Shown piece after piece: positions 9,184 through 17,776 of a stretch of DNA of 64,000 nucleotides. Position 1 is the stretch's first letter. Each line of letters starts with the position of its first letter. A model generated the notes under the pieces. The model was not told the DNA's origin and made no database searches. It was given only the letters and a program-made list of their open reading frames with translations. The position numbers and the translations under genes are program-made. The DNA is from Enhydrobacter aerosaccus (lineage in GTDB: Bacteria; Pseudomonadota; Alphaproteobacteria; Reyranellales; Reyranellaceae): contig CAIMEE010000525.1 of the NCBI GenBank assembly GCA_903839865.1, positions 27,503-91,502 of the forward strand. Reading direction: 5' to 3'.

Positions 9184-9256
9184 TGTCATCCCGAGCGCAG
9201 CGAGGGATCCTTCATCTTCGTCCGATCAAGGATCCCTCGCTGCGCTCGGGATGACA
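9184..9256. repeat. Inverted pair of the TCATCCCGAGCGNAGCGAGGGATC repeat
   Basis: Arms 9184-9212 and 9228-9256 are reverse complements. Confidence 0.9.
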
Positions 9257-9302
9257 GTGTGTGCGCTCTTGCGCGCCAATAAATGAACAAGGACTTCCCC
9301 TC

Positions 9303-11969
9303 GTGACCGTCGCTTCCGTCGATCTCGACGATCGGCCGCCGCTTTCCTTCTATCTGTCGGTCGGCCTCGTGGCCGGCAGCATCATCGCGCTGCAGATCGG
9401 CATCATGCGCGTCTTCTCGGTCGGCAGCTGGTCGCACTTCGGCTCGCTGGTCGTCAGCCTCGCGATGTTCGGCTTCGGCCTCACCTCGGCGATCATGTGC
9501 GTGGCCAAGGGCTGGTTCGAACAGCGCTGGCTGGGCTCGGTGAAGGTCTCGCTGCTCACCTTCGGTCCGCTGATGGTGATCTGCAATCTCGCGGCCCAGC
9601 AGGTGCCGTTCAACGCGATCTTCCTGATCAGCGATCCGATGCAGAAGTGGCGGCTGCTCGCCAACTTCGTGCTCTACTTCCTGCCGTTCCTGGCGGGCGC
9701 CCTCTATCTCGGCGTCGTGTTCCTCAAGGCCAAGCGCACCTTCAACCGCGTCTACTTCGCCGACATGGTGGGCTCGGGCCTGTGCGGCCTCTCGGTGCTG
9801 CTCGCTCTTTATATCTTCAAGCCCGACAACATCATCATGGCGCCGCTGATCCTGTGGCTGCTGGGCGGCGTGCTGTGGTTCGTGTCGATGAGCGACAAGC
9901 GCGGCGTGATGGCGATCGTCGTCGTGGCGATCCTGTCGGCCACGGTGCACTACGTCGTGCCGGAAGTGTTCGGCGTGCCGAAGCTCGCGGTGTCGGACTA
10001 CAAGGGCGTGTCCTACGCGCGCAAGTTCCCCGACAACAAGCGCGTCTACGAGCGCGCGTCGCCCTTCGGCTACATGGAGATGTACTCGAGCTCGTACCTC
10101 CACTTCGCGCCCGGCCTCAGCGACAACGCCGCTTTCAATCTCAAGAAGTTCCCCGAGAACGCCTATCTCGGCCTCTACATCGACTCCGACGGCCCCTCGG
10201 GCGTGATCAAGGACCTGAGCGACGACGAGGTCGCGTACTTCCGCTATCTGCCGATGTACTACCCGTACGTCCTGAAGAAGAACGCCGACACCTTCGTCGT
10301 CCAGTTCGGCGGCGGCATCTCGACCGAGGTGGCGCTCAAGGAAGGCTCCAAGCACGTCACCGTCGCCGAGGGCAACCCCGCGATCCTGACCGCCTTCCGC
10401 GAGGACAAGGACCTGCGCGCCTTCACCGGCGACATCCTGAACAATCCCAAAGTCTCGGTGATCGACTACGACGGCCGCCTCTACATGGCGCACACCAAGA
10501 ACCGCTACGACATCGTCGATCTGTCGCTCGCCGATTCGGCCGGCCTGTCGCAGCCGGGCGGCTTCGCCATCATGGAGAAATACTCCTACACGCAGGAGGC
10601 GATGGGCGCCTACATGCGCGCGCTGAAGCCGGGCGGCATCCTCTCGGTCACGCTGTGGAACAAGGAAGAGCCGCCCAAGTCGGTGCTCAAGCTCTACGCC
10701 ACCATGGCCGCCGCGGCGCGCGAGCAGGGTGCCGACATCAAGAACAAGTTCTACGTCGCCTCCGCCTATCTCTCGACCGTGACCGTGCTCTACAAGCAGG
10801 ACGGCTTCACCGCCGCCGAAATAGCCAAGCTCAACGAGCACACCAAGGCGATGTCGTTCGACGAGATCTACTATCCCGGCATCACCATCGACACGACGGC
10901 GCTGAAGCAGATCCTGCAGGACTACAAGGATCAGTTCTTCGCTGCCCCTCCCGGCGACGCGAGCATTCCGTCGTCGGAGAAGGCCGACAAGGAGCCCAAC
11001 GATCCGCCGCCGCCCGGCGCTCCCGGTGCCGAAGCCGCCGGCACGGGCACGACGCCCGCCGCCGCGCTGGTCCCCGCGACCACGCTCAGCCGTCTTGCCT
11101 GGCACTATCTGGTGAACGGCGGCTGGCAGCAGGTCGCCGACGAATATGTGTTCGACACGCGCCTGCTCACCAATCACCAGCCGTACTTCGCCGCCTACAT
11201 CAAGGTGAAGGACCTGCTGTCGTTCACCGACCGTCTCGACACGGTGCAGGACGAGTGGGGCTATCTGCTCTTGTGGGCGACGCTCGGGATTGCCGCGATC
11301 TTCGCGGTCACGCTGGTGCTGTTCCCGCTGATCTTCGGCTGGCGCACCATCTTCAGCCGCTATCCGGGCAAGGCGGGCACGATGCTCTACTTCCTGTGCC
11401 TGGGCCTGGGCTACATCATCATCGAGGTCGGCATGATCTCGCACTTCGTGCTGGCGCTCTCCAACGCCACGGTCTCGGCGTCCGTGCTGATCACCGGCAT
11501 GCTGGTGTTCTCGGGCCTGGGCAGCTTCGCGTCGGAACGCTTCCTGCCGACGGCGCGCACGACCATGCCGAAGATCTTCCTCGCCATCTTCGCGATCCTG
11601 GTGGGCTACGCCTTCTTCATCGACTACGCGCTCGACTGGATCGGGGCGCTGCCCTACGTGCTGCGCGTCGTGCTCTGCCTTGCACTACTGGCGCCGCCTG
11701 CGTTCCTGATGGGCTTCCCGATGCCGACCGGCATGACCACGCTCGGCCGTCTCGGCAAGGATCACATGTTCCTGTGGGCGTGGGGCGTGAACGGCTGCTT
11801 CTCGGTGATCGGCGCCGCGCTGGTGCCGATCGTGGCGACCAGCTTCGGCCTGCCCGCCGTCGTGCTGGTCGGCGCCTTCGCCTATCTCATCGCGCTCCCG
11901 GCCTTCTTCTCCGTGCTGAAGCCGCTCAAGCCAGTTACGCTGGCAAGTGGGCGGTCAGCGGCCGCGTGA
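9303..11969 (+). CDS. Polytopic membrane protein with embedded spermidine-synthase-like domain
   Basis: N- and C-terminal TM blocks around VVQFGGGISTEVALKEGSKHVTVAEGNPAIL..YDIVDLSLADS. Confidence 0.75.
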   Translation: MTVASVDLDDRPPLSFYLSVGLVAGSIIALQIGIMRVFSVGSWSHFGSLVVSLAMFGFGLTSAIMCVAKGWFEQRWLGSVKVSLLTFGPLMVICNLAAQQVPFNAIFLISDPMQKWRLLANFVLYFLPFLAGALYLGVVFLKAKRTFNRVYFADMVGSGLCGLSVLLALYIFKPDNIIMAPLILWLLGGVLWFVSMSDKRGVMAIVVVAILSATVHYVVPEVFGVPKLAVSDYKGVSYARKFPDNKRVYERASPFGYMEMYSSSYLHFAPGLSDNAAFNLKKFPENAYLGLYIDSDGPSGVIKDLSDDEVAYFRYLPMYYPYVLKKNADTFVVQFGGGISTEVALKEGSKHVTVAEGNPAILTAFREDKDLRAFTGDILNNPKVSVIDYDGRLYMAHTKNRYDIVDLSLADSAGLSQPGGFAIMEKYSYTQEAMGAYMRALKPGGILSVTLWNKEEPPKSVLKLYATMAAAAREQGADIKNKFYVASAYLSTVTVLYKQDGFTAAEIAKLNEHTKAMSFDEIYYPGITIDTTALKQILQDYKDQFFAAPPGDASIPSSEKADKEPNDPPPPGAPGAEAAGTGTTPAAALVPATTLSRLAWHYLVNGGWQQVADEYVFDTRLLTNHQPYFAAYIKVKDLLSFTDRLDTVQDEWGYLLLWATLGIAAIFAVTLVLFPLIFGWRTIFSRYPGKAGTMLYFLCLGLGYIIIEVGMISHFVLALSNATVSASVLITGMLVFSGLGSFASERFLPTARTTMPKIFLAIFAILVGYAFFIDYALDWIGALPYVLRVVLCLALLAPPAFLMGFPMPTGMTTLGRLGKDHMFLWAWGVNGCFSVIGAALVPIVATSFGLPAVVLVGAFAYLIALPAFFSVLKPLKPVTLASGRSAAA

Positions 11970-13018
11970 AGCGCCGCGCGCTGCTGGCGTCGGCGGCGCT
12001 GCTGCTGCCGGCGGCTGCTCACGCGAAGACGGGCAAACAGACAAAGAAGCCCGCGCCAGCGCCGGCTCATGCTCCTGCTCACCCTCCGGCTCCGGCTGCT
12101 CCCTCCGGGCTGCAGCCGTTGAAGGCCGCGAAGACTCAACTCATCGCCTTCAACACCTCGGCCTTTCCCTATATCGGCTTGGTGCCCGACACCAAGAAGC
12201 TGTTCCTCGACGTGAAGCAGGGCAACCGGCGCGGCCACACGCCCCTGCGTGGCGACGTGTGTTGGGAGGACAAGGTCTACAACGACCGGCGGTCGCTTCT
12301 GTATTTGCCGTCGGGTTTCAATCCCGCGCTTCCCAGCCTGATTGTGCTCTATCTTCACGGCCAGGGCGCCACGCTCGAGCGCGACGTGATCGCGCGCCAG
12401 GGCATCCCACGCCAGGTGAGCGAATCCGGCCAGAACATCGCGCTGGTGGCGCCACAGCTCGCCGTCGATGCGCCCGATTCGAGCGCCGGCAACTTCTGGA
12501 AGCCCGGTCATCTCGCGCGCTACATCGACGAAGCCGCCGAGCGGCTGATGCGGCTCTACGGGGACAAGCGCGCGGGTCCGCATTTCAACGCCGCGCCGGT
12601 GATCGTCGTGGCCTACAGCGGCGGCTATCTCTCGGCCGCCTACGGGCTGGGGCAGGGCGGCGCCACCTATCGCGTGAAGGGCGTGATCCTGATGGATGCG
12701 CTCTACGGCGACGAAGACAAGGTCGCCTACTGGGCCGTGACCCGCCGCCAGACCGGCTTCCTGCTGAGCGCCTACACCGACTCGACGCGCGAGGGGAACG
12801 CCACCCTGCAGGCGCTGCTCGACAAGCACAAGGTCCCGCACGCCGACATGATGCCGCGCAACCTCTCGCCCGGGACGATGACGTTCCTCGCCTGCGGCAG
12901 CACCGACCTGCATGGCGATTTCATGACAAAGGCCTGGGGGCAGGATCCGCTGGCGCAGGCGCTGGCGATGATTCCCGGCTACCCGCAGACGGCGCCACCC
13001 GTTAAAAAGACGTCATGA
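11966..13018 (+). CDS. Tat-signal alpha/beta-hydrolase-like protein
   Basis: VKRRALLASAALLLPAAAHA leader, Pro/Ala linker, LIVLYLHGQGATLERDV and IVVAYSGGYLSAAYG. Confidence 0.6.
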   Translation: MKRRALLASAALLLPAAAHAKTGKQTKKPAPAPAHAPAHPPAPAAPSGLQPLKAAKTQLIAFNTSAFPYIGLVPDTKKLFLDVKQGNRRGHTPLRGDVCWEDKVYNDRRSLLYLPSGFNPALPSLIVLYLHGQGATLERDVIARQGIPRQVSESGQNIALVAPQLAVDAPDSSAGNFWKPGHLARYIDEAAERLMRLYGDKRAGPHFNAAPVIVVAYSGGYLSAAYGLGQGGATYRVKGVILMDALYGDEDKVAYWAVTRRQTGFLLSAYTDSTREGNATLQALLDKHKVPHADMMPRNLSPGTMTFLACGSTDLHGDFMTKAWGQDPLAQALAMIPGYPQTAPPVKKTS

Positions 13019-13569
13019 CCGACCCGCTGCGCCAGCAACTCCTCACTGTCTTCACCGGCCGCGCCACCCGCCGCTACGGCTTGAGCGCGGTCAACCAGCT
13101 CCAGCACGCGCTGCAGGCCGCGCAACAGGCCGAGCGCGACGGCTGCACGCCCGCCACGGTGCTGGCCGCGCTGCTGCACGACGTCGGCCACATGATCCAC
13201 GAGCTGGGCGAGGATCCCGCCAGCCGCGGCATCGACGACGTGCACGAGGAACTGGGTGCGGATTGGCTTGCCAAGCACTTCACGCCCGACGTCGTCGAGC
13301 CGGTGCGCCTGCACGTCGCCGCCAAGCGCTATCTCTGCGCCACCGAGTCCGACTACTTCGGCAAGCTCTCGGACGATTCAGTGCGCAGCCTCAACCTGCA
13401 GGGCGGGCTGATGTCGGCCAACGAGGTCGTGGCCTTCCGCAAGCTGCCGTACCATGCCGAGGCCGTGCGGCTGCGCCGCTACGACGAAGGCGCCAAGGAT
13501 CCGCACGCGAAGACCGCCGACTTCGACCATTTCCTGCGCCACGTCGAAGCTTGCCGGCTGCCGTCATGA
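13015..13569 (+). CDS. HD-domain protein, PhnZ-like phosphonate-degradation oxygenase family
   Basis: AALLHDVGHMIHELGED..HEELGADWLAKHF..LHVAAKRYLCA. Confidence 0.72.
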   Translation: MTDPLRQQLLTVFTGRATRRYGLSAVNQLQHALQAAQQAERDGCTPATVLAALLHDVGHMIHELGEDPASRGIDDVHEELGADWLAKHFTPDVVEPVRLHVAAKRYLCATESDYFGKLSDDSVRSLNLQGGLMSANEVVAFRKLPYHAEAVRLRRYDEGAKDPHAKTADFDHFLRHVEACRLPS

Positions 13570-14492
13570 TCAATCGTTCCGATGTCGTCGCAGCCTGGGC
13601 CCGCATCAAGAGCCACGTCCGCCGCACGCCAGTGATCGAATTGCCGACGGGCCTCCCGGGTGTGCCGTACCCGCTCGCCGTGAAGCTCGAGCAGCTTCAG
13701 GTCAGCGGCACGTTCAAGGGGCGCGGTGCCTTTCACAAGCTCTTGTCTTCGACCGTGCCGCCCTCCGGCGTGATCGCGGCCTCGGGCGGCAACCATGGCG
13801 CCGCCGTCGCCTATGCCGCGCGCGCGCTCGGCCACAAGGCCGAGATCTTCGTGCCGACCATCGCCAGCCCCGCGAAAGTCGCGCGCCTGAAGAGCTATGG
13901 CGCCACCGTGACGCAAGTGGGCACGCTCTACGTCGAGGCACGCACCGCCTCGGAGAAGCGCGCGGCCGAGACCGGCGCGCTGATCGTGCATGCCTACGAA
14001 GATCCCGGCGTGTTTGCCGGCGCCGGCAGCGTGGCGCTCGAATTCGCCGAGCAATCCCACCTCGATTCGTTGCTGGTCGCGGTGGGCGGCGGCGGCCTGA
14101 TCGCCGGCTGCGCAGCGGCCGTCGGCACGACGACGAAGATCGTGGCGATCGAGACCGAAGGCACGCCGACGCTGTTCGAGGCGCGCAAGGCCGGCCGCCC
14201 AGTGCAGGTCGCGGTCTCCGGTGTGGCTGCCGATGCGCTGGGCGCCAGCCTGATCGGCACGCCCAATTTCGAGATCGCGCAGAAATACGTGGCCGACGCA
14301 TTGCTGGTCACCGACGATGCCGTGCGTGCGGCGCAAAAGGCGCTGTGGGACGAGCTGCGCGTGATCGCCGAGCCGTCGGGTGCAACATCGCTCGCGGCCC
14401 TGATGTCGGGCGTCTACAAGCCCAAGCCGGGCGAGCGCGTCGGCATCCTGATCTGCGGCGCCAACACGGAGCTTTCCACGATCCCGCAGTAA
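13566..14492 (+). CDS. Threonine/serine dehydratase family (PLP)
   Basis: LQVSGTFKGRGAFHKLL..ASGGNHGAAVAYAA..VAVGGGGLIAG. Confidence 0.88.
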   Translation: MINRSDVVAAWARIKSHVRRTPVIELPTGLPGVPYPLAVKLEQLQVSGTFKGRGAFHKLLSSTVPPSGVIAASGGNHGAAVAYAARALGHKAEIFVPTIASPAKVARLKSYGATVTQVGTLYVEARTASEKRAAETGALIVHAYEDPGVFAGAGSVALEFAEQSHLDSLLVAVGGGGLIAGCAAAVGTTTKIVAIETEGTPTLFEARKAGRPVQVAVSGVAADALGASLIGTPNFEIAQKYVADALLVTDDAVRAAQKALWDELRVIAEPSGATSLAALMSGVYKPKPGERVGILICGANTELSTIPQ

Positions 14493-14563
14493 GGCGGAGA
14501 CGCCAGGGAACAATCCAGTCCCGGCGTCGTTGCGTTCCCACACATTAGAACGTGAGGGTTACG

Positions 14564-14734
14564 ATGGCCGACGGCAATACGGGCGGAAACAACGGCATGC
14601 TCTACATGATCGTGGGCGCGCTCGTCGTCGTGGTCGCCGTGGGCGGCTTTATCATGTTCGGTGGACACCTGCCGGGCCAGAGCGAGAAGACCACGAACAT
14701 CAAGGTCGAAATCCCCGCGCTCGAGAAGAAGTAG
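14564..14734 (+). CDS. Small single-TM hypothetical protein
   Basis: MADGNTGGNNGMLYMIVGALVVVVAVGGFIMFGG. Confidence 0.6.
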   Translation: MADGNTGGNNGMLYMIVGALVVVVAVGGFIMFGGHLPGQSEKTTNIKVEIPALEKK

Positions 14735-14807
14735 CAGCGCGCCAGGCGTTTCCCTCGTTGTGGGCTTCATGCGAGTATCGGGCCGCTCAAGCTTTGCAGG
14801 AGACGTC

Positions 14808-15419
14808 ATGACTGCCACGAGCCGCTCGACTCTTCCCGCCGCCTTCGCCCGCCTCCTGGCGATCGTTCTGTGCCTCGGGCTCGCTTCCTGCGGCTACAAC
14901 AACATCCCGACGCTCGAAGAGCAGGCCAAGGCCAAGTGGGCCGAGGTCCAGAACAACTACCAACGCCGCGCCGACCTGATCCCCAACCTGGTGGCGACGG
15001 TGCAGGGATATGCCAAGCAGGAGAAGGACGTGCTGACCGCCGTGGTCGAAGCGCGCGCCAAGGCCACGCAGGTCAAGATCGACGTCTCGCAGCTCTCCGA
15101 CCCGGAGAAGCTGAAGCAGTTCCAGGATGCGCAGAGCCAGCTTTCCGGCGCCCTCGGCCGCCTGCTGGCCATCAGTGAGAATTATCCCGACCTGAAGTCG
15201 AACCAGAACTTCCTCGCCTTGCAGTCGCAGCTCGAAGGCACCGAGAACCGCATCGCCGTGGCCCGCCGCGACTACATCGAGGCGGTGCGCGCCTACAACA
15301 CCGAGCTCAAGACCTTCCCGGGTATCCTGTGGGCGATGACCGCCTTCCGCGCCAACAAGCCCATGGCGGAGTTCACGGCCGGCGACGCCGCGCAGACGCC
15401 TCCAGCCGTCAAGTTCTGA
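14808..15419 (+). CDS. lemA: LemA family protein
   Basis: Lipobox LASCGYNNIPTLEEQAKAKWAEVQNNYQRRADLIPNLVATVQGYAKQE. Confidence 0.93.
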   Translation: MTATSRSTLPAAFARLLAIVLCLGLASCGYNNIPTLEEQAKAKWAEVQNNYQRRADLIPNLVATVQGYAKQEKDVLTAVVEARAKATQVKIDVSQLSDPEKLKQFQDAQSQLSGALGRLLAISENYPDLKSNQNFLALQSQLEGTENRIAVARRDYIEAVRAYNTELKTFPGILWAMTAFRANKPMAEFTAGDAAQTPPAVKF

Positions 15420-15427
15420 TCACCGGC

Positions 15428-16198
15428 ATGCGTCCGCGTCGCTGGACGACCGGCGCCGGGATCGCGAGCGCGGGCCTCGCACTTTTCCTGTCGTTCGTGC
15501 TGGTGGCGGTTGCCGCCAACTTTCCGGCGCTGACCGGGCGGGTCGTCGACCAGGCCGACATCGTCGGCGCAACGGTGCGCGCGGACCTCGAGACCAAGCT
15601 GGCCGATCTCGAATCGAAGTCGGGCATCCAACTCGTGGTGGCCACGGTGAAGTCGCTCGACGGCCAGGAGATCGAGCCCTACGCCAACGAACTCTTCCGC
15701 ACCTGGAAGCTCGGCGAAAAGACCAGGAACAACGGCGTGCTGCTGCTCGTCGCGCCGAACGAAAAGCGCGTGCGCATCGAGGTCGGCTACGGCCTCGAAG
15801 GCACGCTGACGGACGCCCTGTCGAAGGTGATCATCACCAACGCGATCACGCCGCGCTTCAAGACCGGCGATTTCGCTGGCGGCGTCACCCGCGGCGTCGA
15901 CGACATCATCACCGTCCTGACCACGGACGCATCGGACTGGCAGAAGCGCCCGTCGCTGCGCATCGACAGCGAACCCGCATCGACGCCCGTGCCGTGGCTC
16001 GTGGTCCTGATCGTCTTCGTCGTTGTCGTCCTGATGATCGTGTCGCCCACCTTCCGCTGGATGGTGTTTGCCATGTTGATGAGCGGACGTTCCAGCGGAT
16101 CCGGCGGCTTTGGAGGCGGTGGATTTTCGAGCGGCGGGGGCGGCTTTTCTGGCGGGGGAGGCTCGTCCGGCGGCGGCGGCGCCTCGGGGAGTTGGTGA
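15428..16198 (+). CDS. TPM domain protein with Gly-rich tail (YgcG-like)
   Basis: FPALTGRVVDQADIVGATVRADLETKLADLESKSGIQLVVATV; GGGGFSGGGGSSGGGGASGSW tail. Confidence 0.9.
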   Translation: MRPRRWTTGAGIASAGLALFLSFVLVAVAANFPALTGRVVDQADIVGATVRADLETKLADLESKSGIQLVVATVKSLDGQEIEPYANELFRTWKLGEKTRNNGVLLLVAPNEKRVRIEVGYGLEGTLTDALSKVIITNAITPRFKTGDFAGGVTRGVDDIITVLTTDASDWQKRPSLRIDSEPASTPVPWLVVLIVFVVVVLMIVSPTFRWMVFAMLMSGRSSGSGGFGGGGFSSGGGGFSGGGGSSGGGGASGSW

Positions 16199-16812
16199 TG
16201 GATCTCGGCGAACCGGACCGCGCGCGCATCGCGGCTGCAATTCACGCGAGCGAGGCCCGAACGACGGGCGAAATCGTCTGCGTCCTGGCCAGGACGTCCT
16301 CGGCGCAGGCGACCGCCTTGCCCGTGTTCCTGGCGGCCGTGGCTGCGCTGGGGCTCCCGTGGCTCCTGATGTCGTTCACGGCGCTGTCGCTGCAGGTGAT
16401 GCTCACGCTCCAGGTCCTCCTCTTCCTGGCGCTTCTGCCGCTGCTCTCCCTGCCCAGGATCCGCGTGGCACTGCTGCCGCGTTCCGCCCGACGGGCGCTG
16501 GCCCACCGCATGGCCATAGAGCAGTTCGTGAGCCGAGGAATCGCACGCACCAGGGAGCGCACCGGAATCCTGATCTTCGTCTCGCTGGCGGAGCGCTACG
16601 CCCGCATCGTGGCCGATGAGGGGATCGCCAGCCTGGTGCCGCAGACGGAGTGGCAAGGCGCCATCGATGCGCTGACCGCGCACATGGGTGACGGCCGCAT
16701 TGCCGATGGCTTCGTGTCGGCAATCGAGCGCTGCGGGGCGGTGCTCGCGACACACTTTCCGTCGACCGGAGCGGACCGGAGCGAATTGCCCGATCGCATC
16801 TACCTGATCTGA
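16198..16812 (+). CDS. TPM domain-containing membrane protein
   Basis: ARIAAAIHASEARTTGEIVCVLAR plus TM helices; ATGG overlap with upstream gene. Confidence 0.8.
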   Translation: MDLGEPDRARIAAAIHASEARTTGEIVCVLARTSSAQATALPVFLAAVAALGLPWLLMSFTALSLQVMLTLQVLLFLALLPLLSLPRIRVALLPRSARRALAHRMAIEQFVSRGIARTRERTGILIFVSLAERYARIVADEGIASLVPQTEWQGAIDALTAHMGDGRIADGFVSAIERCGAVLATHFPSTGADRSELPDRIYLI

Positions 16813-16816
16813 TTGT

Positions 16817-17776
16817 TTACTCAATCACCTCGTCGGCGCGTTGCAGGAAGGCCGGCGGAACGGCGACGCCGAGCTGGGCTGCGAGCTTCAGGTTGATCGC
16901 GAGCTTCACGACGGTGGGCTGCTCGATCGGCATGTCGCTGGGCCGGGTGCCGCGCAGCAGCTTGAGGGCCTGACGGCCGCGCTGCCGGAACATCTCCATG
17001 AGGCTCGGACCATAGGCGGCGAGCGCGCCTTCCCGGACGCCTTCGGACCATTGGTACATCGTGGCGAGCCCCAATGCAGTCGATGTGTCGAAAACTTTCT
17101 GCCGCATCGCAAACAGGATCGCGCCGCCGAGAATGTTGAGGGCGGTGACGCCCTCCGCTTTCGCCTTCTTCAGCGCAGGCTCGATGTCGTCGGGCTTCGA
17201 GATCGGCAGCACCGACATGTCGACCCCGATTTCCCTGGCGCGCGCCTGCAGGAAGGCGACCTTGGTGTTGGTGCCATCCGTCAGCATCGCCATCTTCTTC
17301 GCTCGTGGCAAAAGCTCGATCAGCAATTCCTGGCGCTTGCCATCGAGGTCGGCGGAGAGAAGGCTTATTCCGGTCGTGTTGCCATGCCGGTTGGCCAACG
17401 ACTCGACGAGGCCGTCGCCCACCATGTCGTCGGTGATGGCGAGGATCGGGGTCGTGCTCGTGGCGGCCTGCGCGGCCCGGCTGGCGGCGGTGCCGCCCGT
17501 CAGGAACAGATCGACCTTGTCCTCGGCGATCTGTCGCGCAGCTTCCATCATCTGGTCGGGACGCAGGCTCACGCCGCGCGGATCCACGGTGAGATTTCGG
17601 CCCAGGACGAACCCGTTGTTCTTCAGCTCGTCCAGTACCGTGGCGATGGTGGGATCGGTGATCGGCGCGGCGAAGACGGGTCCGATACGATACATGCGGC
17701 CCGCCGTCTGCGCGCGAGCGGCCGCCGGAAGAAAGGGAGCGATGGCGATGGACGCCAGGAGCTCGCGCCGCTTCAT
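16817..17776 (-). CDS. ABC transporter substrate-binding protein
   Basis: AGRMYRIGPVFAAP..LVESLANRHGNTTGISLLSADLDGKRQELLIELLP. Confidence 0.85.
   Translation of the reverse strand: MKRRELLASIAIAPFLPAAARAQTAGRMYRIGPVFAAPITDPTIATVLDELKNNGFVLGRNLTVDPRGVSLRPDQMMEAARQIAEDKVDLFLTGGTAASRAAQAATSTTPILAITDDMVGDGLVESLANRHGNTTGISLLSADLDGKRQELLIELLPRAKKMAMLTDGTNTKVAFLQARAREIGVDMSVLPISKPDDIEPALKKAKAEGVTALNILGGAILFAMRQKVFDTSTALGLATMYQWSEGVREGALAAYGPSLMEMFRQRGRQALKLLRGTRPSDMPIEQPTVVKLAINLKLAAQLGVAVPPAFLQRADEVIE

Noticed and set aside
9186-11444. 752-aa minus-strand ORF opposite the spermidine-synthase-like gene
   Set aside because: Low-complexity Arg/His/Ala/Gly composition typical of antisense reading of GC-rich codons; the plus-strand ORF encodes a clear protein. 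Part of it translates the HPERSEGS-type repeat.
9497-11966. Upstream extension of the 1173-aa plus-strand ORF
   Set aside because: Only the part after 11966 (Tat-leader protein) is protein-like; the rest is an alternate frame of the membrane protein gene.
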